NCBI RefSeq assembly: GCF_964355755.1
Contig: NC_092677.1
Coordinates: 7,755,001-7,819,000 of the forward strand
Direction: 5' to 3'
DNA: 64,000 nt
DNA from: Antedon mediterranea
Lineage: Eukaryota; Echinodermata; Crinoidea; Comatulida; Antedonidae
In this document: positions 48,922 through 64,000 of the stretch, piece by piece
Layout of the letters: each line of letters opens with the position of its first letter
Position numbering within the stretch: the stretch's first letter is position 1
The notes under the pieces: model-generated
The model's input: the letters and a program-made list of their open reading frames with translations, nothing else
Database searches by the model: none
What the model was told of the DNA's origin: nothing
Position numbers and translations under genes: made by a program

Positions 48922-51900
48922 TACAAATAACCCAATATGTGCTGTAGAATTGGACAATGAATTGAACAACTGATTGACCAATCAGAGCAGCGGAAAGCGT
49001 TCCAAAAGTTGAACAATCAGAGCACTGAAAAGTGACGTAATCAGGGCATTAGAAAAATTGTTCCAAATTTGTCATTTTGACCAATCAGAACACTGAAAAG
49101 TGACGTAATTAATATGTGACTTCAACAAGTTTTTCACAACACAAACAATGATGAGATTTTGTCCAGAGACTTACATGCGACAACATCTTTTTACAAATCC
49201 TCTAGACTTATTATTATTAATTTCAAGGCGAATTCTGGTAGTAGCTGTATTCAACTCGAACGTGTACTTGCATTAAAGGTAAGAGCGAAATTGATTTCAT
49301 GCTTGAAATCGGCATTTAAAGTGTTGATAACTTGTTTGGTCTAGGCCTAGCCATAGTCAATAGAAACTATGCCATGGCCTAGCAAATGTGTTTGTATGGG
49401 TGCCGACGCTAATTCTTGTTGGCGGTAGTCTGCTCTGTGTGTGGTAAAATGCATTTGCTATTATTACTTATCCCCCTAATTACCAGTAGGCCTACATATA
49501 TTTCATAAAGTATTAACAATAACGCATGCCTTTATAGGTTAGTTAGGGTTAGATAGTGTCACTCGACACTTACTTTAATTAATGTATTTACTAGGCCTAT
49601 ATAGCCTAGGCCTAGCTAGTAGGCTAGATAGAAAGACCTCTAGGTAGGCCTAGATCTTTTTTGGTTGCCATGAATTGTAAGTCAAACCATGGGCCTGTAA
49701 GTGCTAGGCCCTAGTAAGATGCTACCTACTTAGGGCTCCCTGTTATTTTTTTTCTTCAAAACTTACTACAGTAGTTTAGACTAGGCCTAGGCTAGTATTT
49801 ATCGTAGAACCATCCCATAGTAAATAAATTTAGTTTAAAGTAATTAAGCTATTCTTTAAAGTTTAATTTATTTAATATTTTAACAATCCTACTACTAGTT
49901 AGACTAGCCTATGTACCCTGTAATAGATTTTAGGCCTAAACATAATTTTAAACTATAAACAACTAAATGTGTGCTGTATCAGAATAGCATCCATGGGAAA
50001 CAGACTAAAGCCTTGTTCACATGTCAACCCTTTTAATTGATAGATAAACAATTTAACTTTTATTATAATGATTGTTTAATTAAGTGTAGGCTTCAACTCT
50101 TTGATCTAAAGCATTCGTTTAATTAGGCAATCAACTGTATTTGTGGATTTAGATAAGATTCTCAAATAATTTGATTGCATTAAAGGAAGTGCTCAGGGAT
50201 CAAAGAGTTGATACATACACTGTTTAATAAACAAAGATTATTCAGTTTACTCTAATTTATGTTGTAATTCTTTATATAGTTTTCTTAATTGAAAAAAAAA
50301 CATAATTATTCATATGTAATATTTTCTTAATTTAATTTAGATAAAATAGTTTGTTCTTAGTAGATATGTTTTAATGCTATATGTAATTCATTTTATTAAT
50401 ATTTTACATTTAAAGTCTTGGTCTACTATTAATTATTACTTGAGAAATTTTAACCCACAGATATTTTATTTTATTTAGATTTGATTTTCTTTTATTTACA
50501 GCCATTTACTACAACTGCACGGTGCACAGTGGCATTATACGGGTAAAATTTTCTTTTTTACATACTTTACTTACATATATTTTTGCCTTTGATCAGTTTT
50601 TTTAGTTTTGCAGGTGTTCAATAGACAGTACAGTATGTTCAGACCAACTTTTCGGCGCAGTGAAGAGGGTGCCTTAATTCTTGAAGATACATCTGCTGCT
50701 GTAGTATTTAACAGCTTGAGAAAACGACCAACTGGCAAGTGTCTAACTCCTGATGATGTACGCCAAGATGCCTTGAAGGAGGTGTGCAGGCTGGGTGGAA
50801 ACACCAAAGATGAATGTGATGTGTTGGGCTGCTACAAGTTTCAGCATAGTAAATACAGTGGACAAACATTCAAGTGGATGGTCGAAAATGTACTGGAATA
50901 TGCAGTATGTTTTGTTATTAAAATGGCTAATGAAATTCCAAGTACAAGTTCACTTAGTATTAACAAATTCAACTTTAAGAGGTACTTGGAGTCTTTCCCA
51001 GAAGGCAAAGAAGCCATAGCAATGAAAGAAATAAAACGCCGCAGGAAATGCCCAACTAGACAGACATCGTACATACCTGTTGGTATTAAGCTACAAAAGG
51101 TTGAGGATGTCACAGATGAAACACTTTCTGGTACTGATGTCTTTGATGCTTCTTTGCAACCATCAACCTCATATGCACCAGGTAAGACTTATTCCATATT
51201 TGTGTTTTTTGTGCATTTTCTAAATTACAAATTTCAGGTTTTGCATTTTTAGTGCCTGTGTATGTTGTAGGCTTGCTGGGTTTACGTTTTTTTTTATGCA
51301 TTCATTTATACTCAATCATAAAATCGTGTTGTTTAAATACATTGTTTTATAGCATACTGTAGATAGCGAATGAAGTAGTAGTTTACTGCTAAATATTCTT
51401 TAATTTTCCGTCTTACAGCTCAACCAAATACATCTTATGAACCTGTTAGTACTATGCCATCCACTACAATAACTATCAAACAGAGTGAAGGTAGTTTATT
51501 TCAGTGTAATTTTAATTATTTTGTTTGATTTTTAAAACTAGAAAATGAAAATTACATAATGTAGTTTCATAAATTATACAATTTTGTTTTGGTTTTTCTT
51601 GCAGATTGTCTCATACCAGATAAATGGAAGAAGAACTTGCCCGAGATCGATCAGCAGTGGATTTCAAAAACCTTATTCAAGAAATCGAAGAAGGGGACTG
51701 CAGAGTTGGATTCAACTAAACTCAAACAACTTTGGTATTATCCACCTCAACCGGATCCGCTCAACAAAAACATACCCATGGCCAACAGTTACTTCGGTCA
51801 TCGTCTTCTTCTTTGGTTGCCCCGCAAGACTTGGCAGGTCAAGCTGGTCTGCCCTCGGCCAGAATGCAAGAGCTATCCACTAACATCAGGCGGCCTCCAT

Positions 51901-54900
51901 GGAATCGTTCGTCCGGTCCTGGATTTAGACTGCCACTACTTTCTTGCAACAGAGCAACTGAGGTGCTCTAATTGCAAACAAAGACAAATTGGCTGGAGTG
52001 AAAACATTTTAAAGCAACTTGATTTAGAACATCGCCTTCAGTTTCCTGTTGTACTTTCGTATCACTTGGCCTGCGACAACCGGGTCCTGCAGCTTCTAAA
52101 GTACCGCGGTCTCGGTAACAGTCCATCACAGCTTCGCCAACAAGTCTTAGAACAACACACAAGGCGGTGGAATGAGAGAGTGGCTCTCTACTTAGAAAAT
52201 TGCAAGAAGTTCTGTGGTTCTCGTGATGATTATGTCATTGCTGCTTCTAAATTTGATGAGGTGTCTAAAATGATTCCTGTTCCCTCTGTCCAATGGTTCC
52301 TTACCATCTACTGCAACGAAGTAATGGGAAGAATCGACGAACTCAAGGCTTCTATCACATCGACGTTCGGAAGAGTGTTGAAGATTGACTCGACCAAAAG
52401 GGTAAATAATTTATAAACAATACTATTTCTGCAATTTACTTTTAATTATTTTAATTTTTTTTTTTTTGCAGATTGTGGGGAAGCTTTCTTCCGAATAAAT
52501 TTGTTTGGGTTTTTTTGCAGATTGTAAGGAAGCTAGCCGGTCGTGCATGTGGAACAGGAGCGTGGGCAACAAACGTCGGAAATGAGTACGGCCAGGTGCT
52601 CATTACAGTCCTGACTGCTGCAGAAGGATGTGGCTTAAACAACATGACAAACGGCATCATTAACCGATATGCTTTGGCAGGCGTACCTCCTCCCGAGATT
52701 CTCTACGTCGACCGTGACTGCTGCGGTCATTCAAGCATAAGGAAGATGTTCAGCGCCTGGCCTGACATGAAAATTCGTCTGGACATCTGGCACTTCATGA
52801 GGAGAATTGCTGCAGCTTGTTCAACAGAATCACATCAGTTGTATCCGATATTTCTCAAACGTCTTTCCGCTTGCATTTTTGAGTGGAGCGCTGACGATGT
52901 TGAACGTCTGAAGCTCGCCAAGCGTGAACAGCTCATTGCAAGCAAGAAGCATTCCAACCCAACAGACGACATCATATTGAAAAACATCAGCAAGAAGGAG
53001 TATGCTTTACATTGTCGCAGGACAACACGAGGGACTCGCGAGACTGCCAACCTAATCCGAGAGCTGCTGACTTCCCTCGATGGTGAAGAAGGCCGTGACA
53101 CAATGGGCGTCCCACTCTTAGACTCTGAACAGACCTGGGATATCTGGAGCTCACAAGAGCGACACATCGCCTGCATCCAGGATCCAGAAGGCATCCCGCT
53201 CTACACAAAAACCAGTGAGATGCTTAAGGGTGGAGTTACCTTGCCAGTATATCGTTGCGCAAGAGGCTCCACTTCTTTGGAATCGTTTCATCTTCATCTT
53301 AACAGGTTTATTCCAGGTACAGTATTACTTTTTATTTGGTATCTACCAAATCTTCAAACCGATCTACAGATTTTTGTATTATTTCATTATTATGGATGTT
53401 TTATTTTTTTCTCAGGTGAGCGTGCTAGCGACTTACATTTCCAAGCTTACCTGATGGATGGACTTGTTCGATGGAATGCAAACCGTGCACTAGCCGCTAC
53501 CCAGTCTGGAGGACCCATCTCCAGTACATATAGTGGACTGCATCAGCATGCTCTCAACATACTGGCAGAGCAAGTGATTGGCAAAAAAGTGTACAAAAGT
53601 TTTATCATTCCAAACAAGTACACTGGAGAACTCATCGGAGTGGAGTACCTGTACAACCAGTCGAACAAAGTGCTCGAAACTCAATTTCCTGTCAAAACAG
53701 ATACCATTTATGATGAAGACTTTGATGAAGAAATTTACACTTTTGATGTTGATGAAGGGTATGATGACAAGACTCAACCAGACTACAAACCACCTAAGCG
53801 TTGTTTTAAACCTCGAAATGCTAAAGAACCCTCACCACCCCAGCTGGAGCCCTTGCCTTCATGTGACGATAATGATGATGATGATGGTGAAGGAAAAGCA
53901 GCCCTTTTTGACACAGTGAGTTAAATTTGTATCATTAGCTTCTACCTCACAAATTTTGTTTCTGTTTTGAAATACAATGCACGAGTCTGATTATATATTT
54001 TGTTTTCATATTTTACAATTTAGGAACTTGAGGATTCCACTGGACCGGACAACATTCCAGGCTACGCCAAAGTTGAAGCCCTGGCAGACTACCTTATGCA
54101 GTTTAAGGAAGACAGTGGAGTGATAAGTCAAAGTCATGCTGAACATGTCGCAAAGTTGTGGAACAACCTGGATGCTTATGACAAAACCATTAAGCGCAAA
54201 GCACGGCATCAAGATTACCTGACGAAAGGCAGGTTCAAGAAAAGTAAAACTACTTCCGTAATACCTGGTGTCGAAAGCACTCGACGGTAAGGCAGTTTCC
54301 AGCGTTTTTTACTTTGTTGCATGATGTGTCTTAAATCTAACTTGTTTCTTTGTTTTTTTTTTAAAAGATGCTTCTTAGGTCAGAACACCGGGCCAGCTCA
54401 GTGGCCGGACTGCAATCGATATATGGAGTGCATTATTACAAAACTATGTGAAGCGTATCCATCTACCGTATCTATCGAAGGTAAACGTTTCCAGCGCTGG
54501 CCGCTCATTACCAAAGGCTACAAGAACATTCGTCGGAAAGTGCTATCGAATGGACACCTGATGTTGTTTGCTAAGCTTCAGTTGATGGAGATAAATCGTA
54601 CGACACTCATCCAGTGGTGAGTTTTTACTTGTTATTGATTGTTATTTTACGCTACAGTAAATACATTAAAGTTTTTAAATACTGTGTTTGATTTATTTTC
54701 AACAGGTACAACAGAACGTCAAAGAAGCAAGAGCGGCAAGTGTTGGAATCTGGCATCTCGGCAACAATACCCAAACTTGTCTCTGATAAAACCCTACTTG
54801 AACCTTTAACCAAGCCAGCGGTGCTAAACGTTCATACAAGCGCTCCATCTTTCACATTTGTCCTACCAAAAAACACTTCCGGCCTAGCGACTCTAGGAAA

Positions 54901-56469
54901 CAGACCGTCGATCCCAGTTCCTGGCGAGATAGCAAAACCACCACCGTCAGTCCCTGAGGCTAGCAGTACTCGTATTCCTAGAACTACCCTCTTGTACAGA
55001 AAACGAGTGGCTAAAGACATATCGGAAGGGAAACCGATCAAAATATACAAACCAAGAACGTCTGCGATTGTGTGCTCAAAGTGTAAGCAACCAAGATTAA
55101 ATAAGAACCACACTCAGTACTATGGAAATTGGTATTGTGCTGCAACATCTGATGTGACTTTTAAAGAATGGAAATCGGCTATGGTTGCCATCCGTCGCCT
55201 TCGTCAAGAGAGGAAAAAAAAGCAGCAAAAAGAATGATTCCAAATGATTGTTGTAGCCATGGATAGTTTTTATACTGTTTCGTATATCTTCAATTTTTAT
55301 TTGTTCTGTGATTTTATATTCACTTTTTACAAAATATTTGTATTTTATGCAATTTGGCCATTGGGCCACCATATCTAATGGTATTCTGAATGTGCAGTAA
55401 AGTTAATAATAATAATAAAAAAAAAAAGTTTTTAATGCTGCCAAATCCAAAGAGCAATAATTAATGTTGTAAATTATTTTGTAATTTTTATAAATTACAT
55501 TCAGTTTTAATTATTACATTATAATTTACATTATATCATTCATTGCACTTTGTATTTGAAGGTCCCAAGCCCTTACAAAAAAAGCAGAGGGGAAACTTTT
55601 GCAGTTGAGTGTACATTAAATGGTGAATTCTATATTCTTGTCAAGACTATTTCCTTAGTAGTGTAAATTCTCAACTATTTTATATTTATTTCAAGAGCAA
55701 TTCCACTACAATTCATTTTGATGTGAATCAAATAATTCATTCCACCAATTCTAATAATATATTTTGATAATAACTCATACTATAGAGGTTATTATCCAGT
55801 AACCTTCAGTTACTCCTCTTACAGTTACACATATCCTATGATACCATGTGGCCTAGAAAAAAAGCCCCAGACAAAGTTAACGGTAATTTTGTCTACATTT
55901 TTGAAAAAGGCTGACTTATCAAACTACTTGGAATATGGTTGGCCAATCAGAAGTCAGGGTGGGTTTTTTAAATAGTTACATAGTATTTAACATATATATA
56001 CAATTTTGATTGACAATTGTTCACACCCTAAAAACACAACAAAAAACGTCTCGTCATATTAAAAGAACTAACGATTAATACAACATACATATTGTAGTCG
56101 AATTTACCGTGTTTTAAAAAACAAAATTCATGTACTGTAGTACAAGGATTTTTCGAAAATTGGATGAAAAAAATGTCGACTTTCTCAACTTTTAACAAAA
56201 AATTTAAGTCTTATTATTCTATTATTTAATATTTTTATTCATTTAATACATCGATCATGTGATAAACCCCTAAAATTGACAGTTTTTAGTATGCCGGTAT
56301 TCAAAACAACCTCCTAGATTCTTGGGTCCCATTGGCCAATTGTCTAGTTTCCTCATTATCTAATGACCCAGTCCAATTCAGTTTTAATGACCCCACATGG
56401 CTCTGTCCATTTCTTGTCCATTTATTTTTGCGTTCTTTACCGTTTCGAGTGAGAAGATTGAGTTGTACC
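48922..56469 (+). mobile_element. Tandem transposon unit 4 of 4, right end of the array
   Basis: The last copy ends at TTGTACC (56463-56469) and is followed by CTTTGCGC (56470-56477), one base different from the CTATGCGC at the left edge and at every internal junction. The sequence then passes directly into GTACAGGG-family MITE DNA (AGGGAAATTTTCG). The element is complete; only the next TACAA start is missing. Confidence 0.85.
50635..55237 (+). CDS. DUF6729-type, DDE transposase-like protein, copy 4
   Basis: Coding exons are 50635-51181, 51419-51490, 51605-52401, 52521-53316, 53416-53915, 54024-54286, 54368-54616 and 54706-55237, giving the same 1,251-residue product as copy 1. It is intact, and this copy alone is followed by non-array sequence, so it could be told apart by its 3' flank. 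Confidence 0.75.
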
Positions 56470-56477
56470 CTTTGCGC

Positions 56478-56765
56478 AGGGAAATTTTCGAAAAATGGCC
56501 GATTTTTGACCCATTTATTTTTTGACATAAATGGTTACTATTGCATAATAAACATGCGCAGAGAGGAATAATGGGTTCTGCGCATGTCAAAAATGGCCAA
56601 TTTTCGACCTTTTTATTTTTCGAAAAAACTGGTTACTTTCCATCATTCATGCTTTTTACACAGAATGGTTATCTACTTTAGAGGATATTTGTCTACGACT
56701 ATTACTCTTAATTTACCTTTAAAAAATGGCCAAATATTGACTCTTTAAAAAAGTGTTGAGGTAAC
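56478..56765. repeat. Foldback MITE sequence right of the array
   Basis: AGGGAAATTTTCGAAAAATG, GACATAAATGGTTACTATTG and, inverted, ATGGCCAATTTTCGACC with AAAACTGGTTACTTT are the same family as at 25240-26246. The block includes the landmark TTCTGCGCATGTCAA, also found in the left string near 26160. This supports insertion of the array into a MITE cluster. Confidence 0.65.
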
Positions 56766-57009
56766 ATGCGCAGAACACATTATGTGATTCGGCTCATTTC
56801 AATTTATAAAAAAATTTCGAAATTTAAAGTGTTAGATAATTTACTTTCTAATTTGAGAATTATTTTCCCTTGTAAGTATATAACTTATATAACATTTTAT
56901 AATAAACACAACAGGCAAAGAACATTAATTCTAAACCCGCCTGTGATATACTGAAATGTAATTAATTAATTTACAACGATAAGATGAAGAAATCTGTAAG
57001 AATGTGTAA

Positions 57010-57075
57010 AAGTCGCCCCAACCGAGACTCGAACCCGGACCTTCTGCTTGATATGTAGCTGTCCTAACCATAATA
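57010..57075 (-). repeat. tRNA-like (SINE-type) fragment
   Basis: On the minus strand the order is TGGTTAGGACAGCT, then AAGGTCCGGGTTCGAGTCTC, which has a good B box and a pairable T arm. The 5' side does not pair with the GGTTGGGGCGA end, so there is no acceptor stem. A decayed tRNA gene or SINE head is likelier than a working tRNA. Confidence 0.45.
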
Positions 57076-57184
57076 ACTATACATAATCACTACTAATGAA
57101 AATACTTTGGTAAAATAAGTTATAGTTATATATAAAACACTGATGGGTAGACTAAATGCAAGCGAAAATGCATCTTGAGATGAG

Positions 57185-57283
57185 TAGTAGTAGTCTTGTT
57201 TATTTTATTTCATTTATATGTAATTTTTACTTTCTATGGACCAGAGATTCCGAAATAAAATATTGAATGAATGAATGAATAAC
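57185..57283 (+). mobile_element. LINE/SINE 3'-tail fragment
   Basis: TATGGACCAGAGATTCCGAA, then ATAAAATATT and a short GAAT-type repeat (TGAATGAATGAATGAAT at about 57265), look like the end of a non-LTR element with a microsatellite tail. There is no coding region. Confidence 0.4.
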
Positions 57284-58198
57284 AGCACTGACAACATTTT
57301 CTTATGTATGAGAATCAGATTTTATTTAACTTTAGTTCAGTTATTTAAGATGTTACATACAATTTCTTTAAACTTAAATACTAAGCTATAAAGCAAAATA
57401 GGCAACCTCTAGTATTTTTAAATTACTGTTTAGTTTATCTGCTCATTTATCCACTCTTTTGTTTAGCTATTCTTCTGTTCATACACTAATATTTCTTTTA
57501 TTTACTTCATCCTTCATCCCTCCATTTATTTATACATATATACCATTCCTGTTGTTATAATCTGATTTATTCAATCTACAACTCTTAAACAATATTATAA
57601 TATAATAACACTCAAATCACACATTCAAATAAAAAAATACAATTAACATTTAGATTAAACACTAACAATATACTAATGAAATAAATACATTTATTAGGGA
57701 CCATGTAACAACTATTTTACTGCAGTTAATGCAGTAAACTACATTCGTTTATTGCAATAAAATATGATTTTAGGTTAGTATTTTAATGTTCATGAATAAA
57801 CAATGTGTAGGCCTATATTGTTAGCCAGATAAATCTTGCTTAATAATTACTTAAACAAGATAATTTACAATAAACAAAACATAGTACTGCAGTAACAGCA
57901 GTAGAAAAACTTTGAAATTGTCTGTTCACCACAAAAAAGTTAGTGTGAACTGAATATGCCTTTTATATCTAGACAGATTCTATGAAACCATGTCACATGT
58001 GTATCTAGAATCTAATTCTTATGATAATACTGGTCATGTATGTATCTATGTATCGTAGCATTTGCCTAGATACAAAAGGAACAACTGGATTAAATTTACC
58101 CTCAAATAAAATCAAATGATTGTTAGAATACAAAAAATGACAAAATACAAAATTTGCATAATACTTTTTATCCACCATATTTCTATTCTCAATCTAAT
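57284..58198. other. AT-rich non-coding stretch
   Basis: No gene, RNA or repeat boundary recognised. It may include distal 3' sequence of the AMP deaminase gene, which lies on the minus strand to the right. Confidence 0.35.
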
Positions 58199-58341
58199 TA
58201 AAGCTCTGTCTACACTCAAACTTTATGTGATAATAAAATGTGATATGCCCATATATGGACAAAATGATGTTATATTACTACCATATTTGGGCACATCACA
58301 CTTTTTTGTTAAACTAGTTTGATAGTGTAGATAGAGCTTTA
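58199..58341. mobile_element. MITE copy 1, AGCTCTGTCTACACT ends
   Basis: Terminal inverted repeats are AAAGCTCTGTCTACACTC on the left and GATAGTGTAGATAGAGCTTT on the right. Inner landmarks are ATGCCCATATATGG, CCATATTTGGGCACATCACA and AAACTAGTTTGATAG. It is one of three copies in this window. Confidence 0.7.
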
Positions 58342-58454
58342 GAACTGCCTGTATTTGTTTTGAATTATCTGGCTGTACACAATCATAGAATCATCATAAC
58401 AGAACGATATAACTAAAAAGGTAAAAAAAATAAGAGAAGATACAAATGGACAGG

Positions 58455-58608
58455 ATATAAACTAGTGTGATGTGTCCAAATATGGTAGAGAAATGCCCAA
58501 ATATGGTAGATATATGAACAAATATGGTAGTGATATGACATCATTACGTCCATAAGGCACATCACATTTTTTTGTCACATAAAGTTTGATAGTGTAGACA
58601 GAGCTTAA
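58455..58608. mobile_element. MITE copy 2, left end truncated
   Basis: The right end AGTTTGATAGTGTAGACAGAGCTT is intact in type, and the body repeats CCAAATATGGTAG three times. The left outer inverted repeat is missing, so the copy starts near CTAGTGTGATGTGTCC. Confidence 0.6.
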
Positions 58609-58609
58609 G

Positions 58610-60129
58610 GCTTCCCATGGACAGAGAAATATATTACCATGTCTCTGCCATGGATAATCCAGCAGAAATAGGTATAACAGAATATTTATGAAACATTGGC
58701 AGACCAAAAACTTTCTTGATAGAAAACATTGACAAGGAACTCTAGAAAGAAAGTCATCGAAAAAATAGAAACGATTAGCAAACACAATGTCTACACAAGA
58801 TGAATAGCATAGATGATGATATTTATTTTATTTATTGACCCTGGGAATTCTCAAACATTTCTAATCTAATTAAGATTAGACTGCCTATACTGGTATATTT
58901 TTATTTATTTACAAAAGACCCTGGGAATTGTCAAAAAATATTAGTAATACTGGAACGAGTATGAAATTAGTGAAACTATAAAATAGTGGTTCTAGAGTGA
59001 GAATATCATCATTTTTATATGTATGTATATACATATTTATTTATCTTTTTTTAAATTTAAAAACATATTAACCAGGATAACATAATCCATGTCTTTCCAT
59101 AAGGGTTGAAAAGAGTTTTTATAGATATGATAAAATTCAGTCTTCATTAGAATTTATTTAAATTCAATACTATTTAATTATGTTTTAACCAAAAATCATA
59201 TAATTAAAATTGAAAGACAAATTACTTAAATTTATATATAGATACTATTAACATTTAAACAAATAAAACACATACCATTTCAATAAAATCTTATATATCT
59301 GTTTTATATAGGTAAAAGGTTTTTCCAAGTAAAACAGTCTTTTCAAATATATATCTTTTCTTCTTCATAATATTTTTCCCAACCTTTGGTTTCACAAAAT
59401 ACATATAAAAAAGCTAACACATCTTTTACAATATTATATTTCAATATTAAATGTATATAATGTATTTTCTAAGGATCTGTGTATAGTGCAGCAGTACTGT
59501 ACTGGGATGTAATAAGGGTCATTTTGGGGTCAGCGCCTCTACAACACTTACTGCATTTTTTAATTATATTATATATTATTATACTGACTAAATACTTGAG
59601 TTGTAAAGACAATTTAGGAAAGATTCTATCAGCAAGATTCAAATATGTAAAGCCTGTGGAAATTCAATAAATGGTTTTTGTGAGGATTTTTCAACATCAT
59701 ATTTTATTTTCAGGTTCAATAACTCTATGCTTTGGATCCGTATGTGCGCAATAATGTAGCTAGGTCTAGATACAGTTAGGCCTAAATCAAGCACCCTGTA
59801 ATCATGCTCATGGCATTATACTTTGTTATCAATCTTTCTACTTCTTCTACTAAAATAGTTAAGAAATGTTTAAGTGAAAACTGAGGCTTTCATTTTAAAA
59901 CCAGGACTTCTTTTTACTCTATATTGGACTTTGTCATCCAAGATTGAAGAAAAAAAAATAGGTAAAACCATTTTCTTGGCTTAGTTTGTAAACTGACTTA
60001 AGCGAAATCATTGACTTAAAAAAAATTTAAGATAATATGGTTATTAAGCAGGTATGATAAATCTGACCACTGGTGATTTCAGGATGCTTTTCATACCTTT
60101 AAGTGTCTTCTTTCCTCCATCAATAAAAA
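58610..60129. other. Non-coding stretch, likely 3' UTR and downstream DNA of AMP deaminase
   Basis: No coding support. On the minus strand several AATAAA-type signals exist, for example the reverse complement of ATTTTATTTT near 59702. Which is used is not decidable here. Confidence 0.4.
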
Positions 60130-63914
<3,785 letters not shown>

Positions 63915-64000
63915 CTTTAAAAAAAATGTTTGTAAAAAGTATTCTTCTAAATACCGGTAATAACTAAATATTATTTTTAATTCAATATTTTAATTAAAAA

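Noticed and set aside
26254-56469. Array as an LTR retrotransposon, rDNA or histone-type gene cluster
   Set aside because: No long terminal repeats, reverse transcriptase, primer-binding site, rRNA or histone sequence in the unit. Target duplication and the DDE-like gene fit a DNA transposon better.
57010-57075. Functional tRNA gene on the minus strand
   Set aside because: The B box is good but the acceptor and anticodon stems do not pair. A tRNA-derived fragment is more likely.

Overview
The window looks like nuclear DNA of a marine invertebrate animal. It is AT-rich, its genes have short exons with GT...AG introns, and it carries LINE remnants, MITEs, microsatellites and one AMP deaminase gene of metazoan type. 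The palindrome TAGGCCTA recurs throughout, and receptor genes combine immunoglobulin and fibronectin III domains. I read this as an invertebrate deuterostome, plausibly an echinoderm, but the species cannot be fixed from the sequence alone.

Layout. 1-10.8 kb is gene-poor and repetitive: a LINE remnant inside inverted arms, a 2.3-kb tandem duplication with an older inverted partner at 9.8-10.4 kb, a ~300-bp degenerate repeat, and a 531-bp CAG...CTG element with a 6-bp target duplication. 10.8-12.7 kb (+) holds a small gene predicted to encode a secreted protein with two Ig-like domains. 13.7-15.2 kb (-) is a 5'-truncated, frameshifted LINE. 15.2-20.3 kb is mostly non-coding, with AT-rich, poly-C and AGGCCT-rich blocks. 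20.4-24.8 kb (+) is a six-exon gene for a single-pass receptor: signal peptide, Ig-like domain, Fn3 domain, transmembrane segment, and a long cytoplasmic tail with pentapeptide repeats and a C-terminal ITIM-like tyrosine pair. 25.2-26.2 kb is a string of foldback MITEs.

The most striking feature is 26,254-56,469: four head-to-tail, almost identical copies of a 7,556-bp unit. Each unit carries a complete intron-containing gene on the + strand (eight coding exons, predicted 1,251 aa). The protein resembles the DUF6729 family and has a candidate D-D-E triad, so the unit looks like an autonomous DNA transposon. The outer ends lie in MITE sequence and show an imperfect 8-bp target duplication (CTATGCGC left, CTTTGCGC right), and the internal junctions carry the same 8 bp. 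This suggests one insertion followed by tandem amplification, unless the array is an assembly artefact. The gene has duplicated 3' splice acceptors 49 nt apart; use of the first truncates the protein just before most of the catalytic region.

56.5-60.1 kb is non-coding with MITE, tRNA-like and LINE-tail fragments. 60.1-63.9 kb (-) holds the last nine exons of an AMP deaminase gene that continues beyond the right edge. A MITE sits directly behind one of its splice donors. The two Ig-family genes share strand and exon style and may belong to a local immune-type cluster. AMP deaminase appears unrelated to them.
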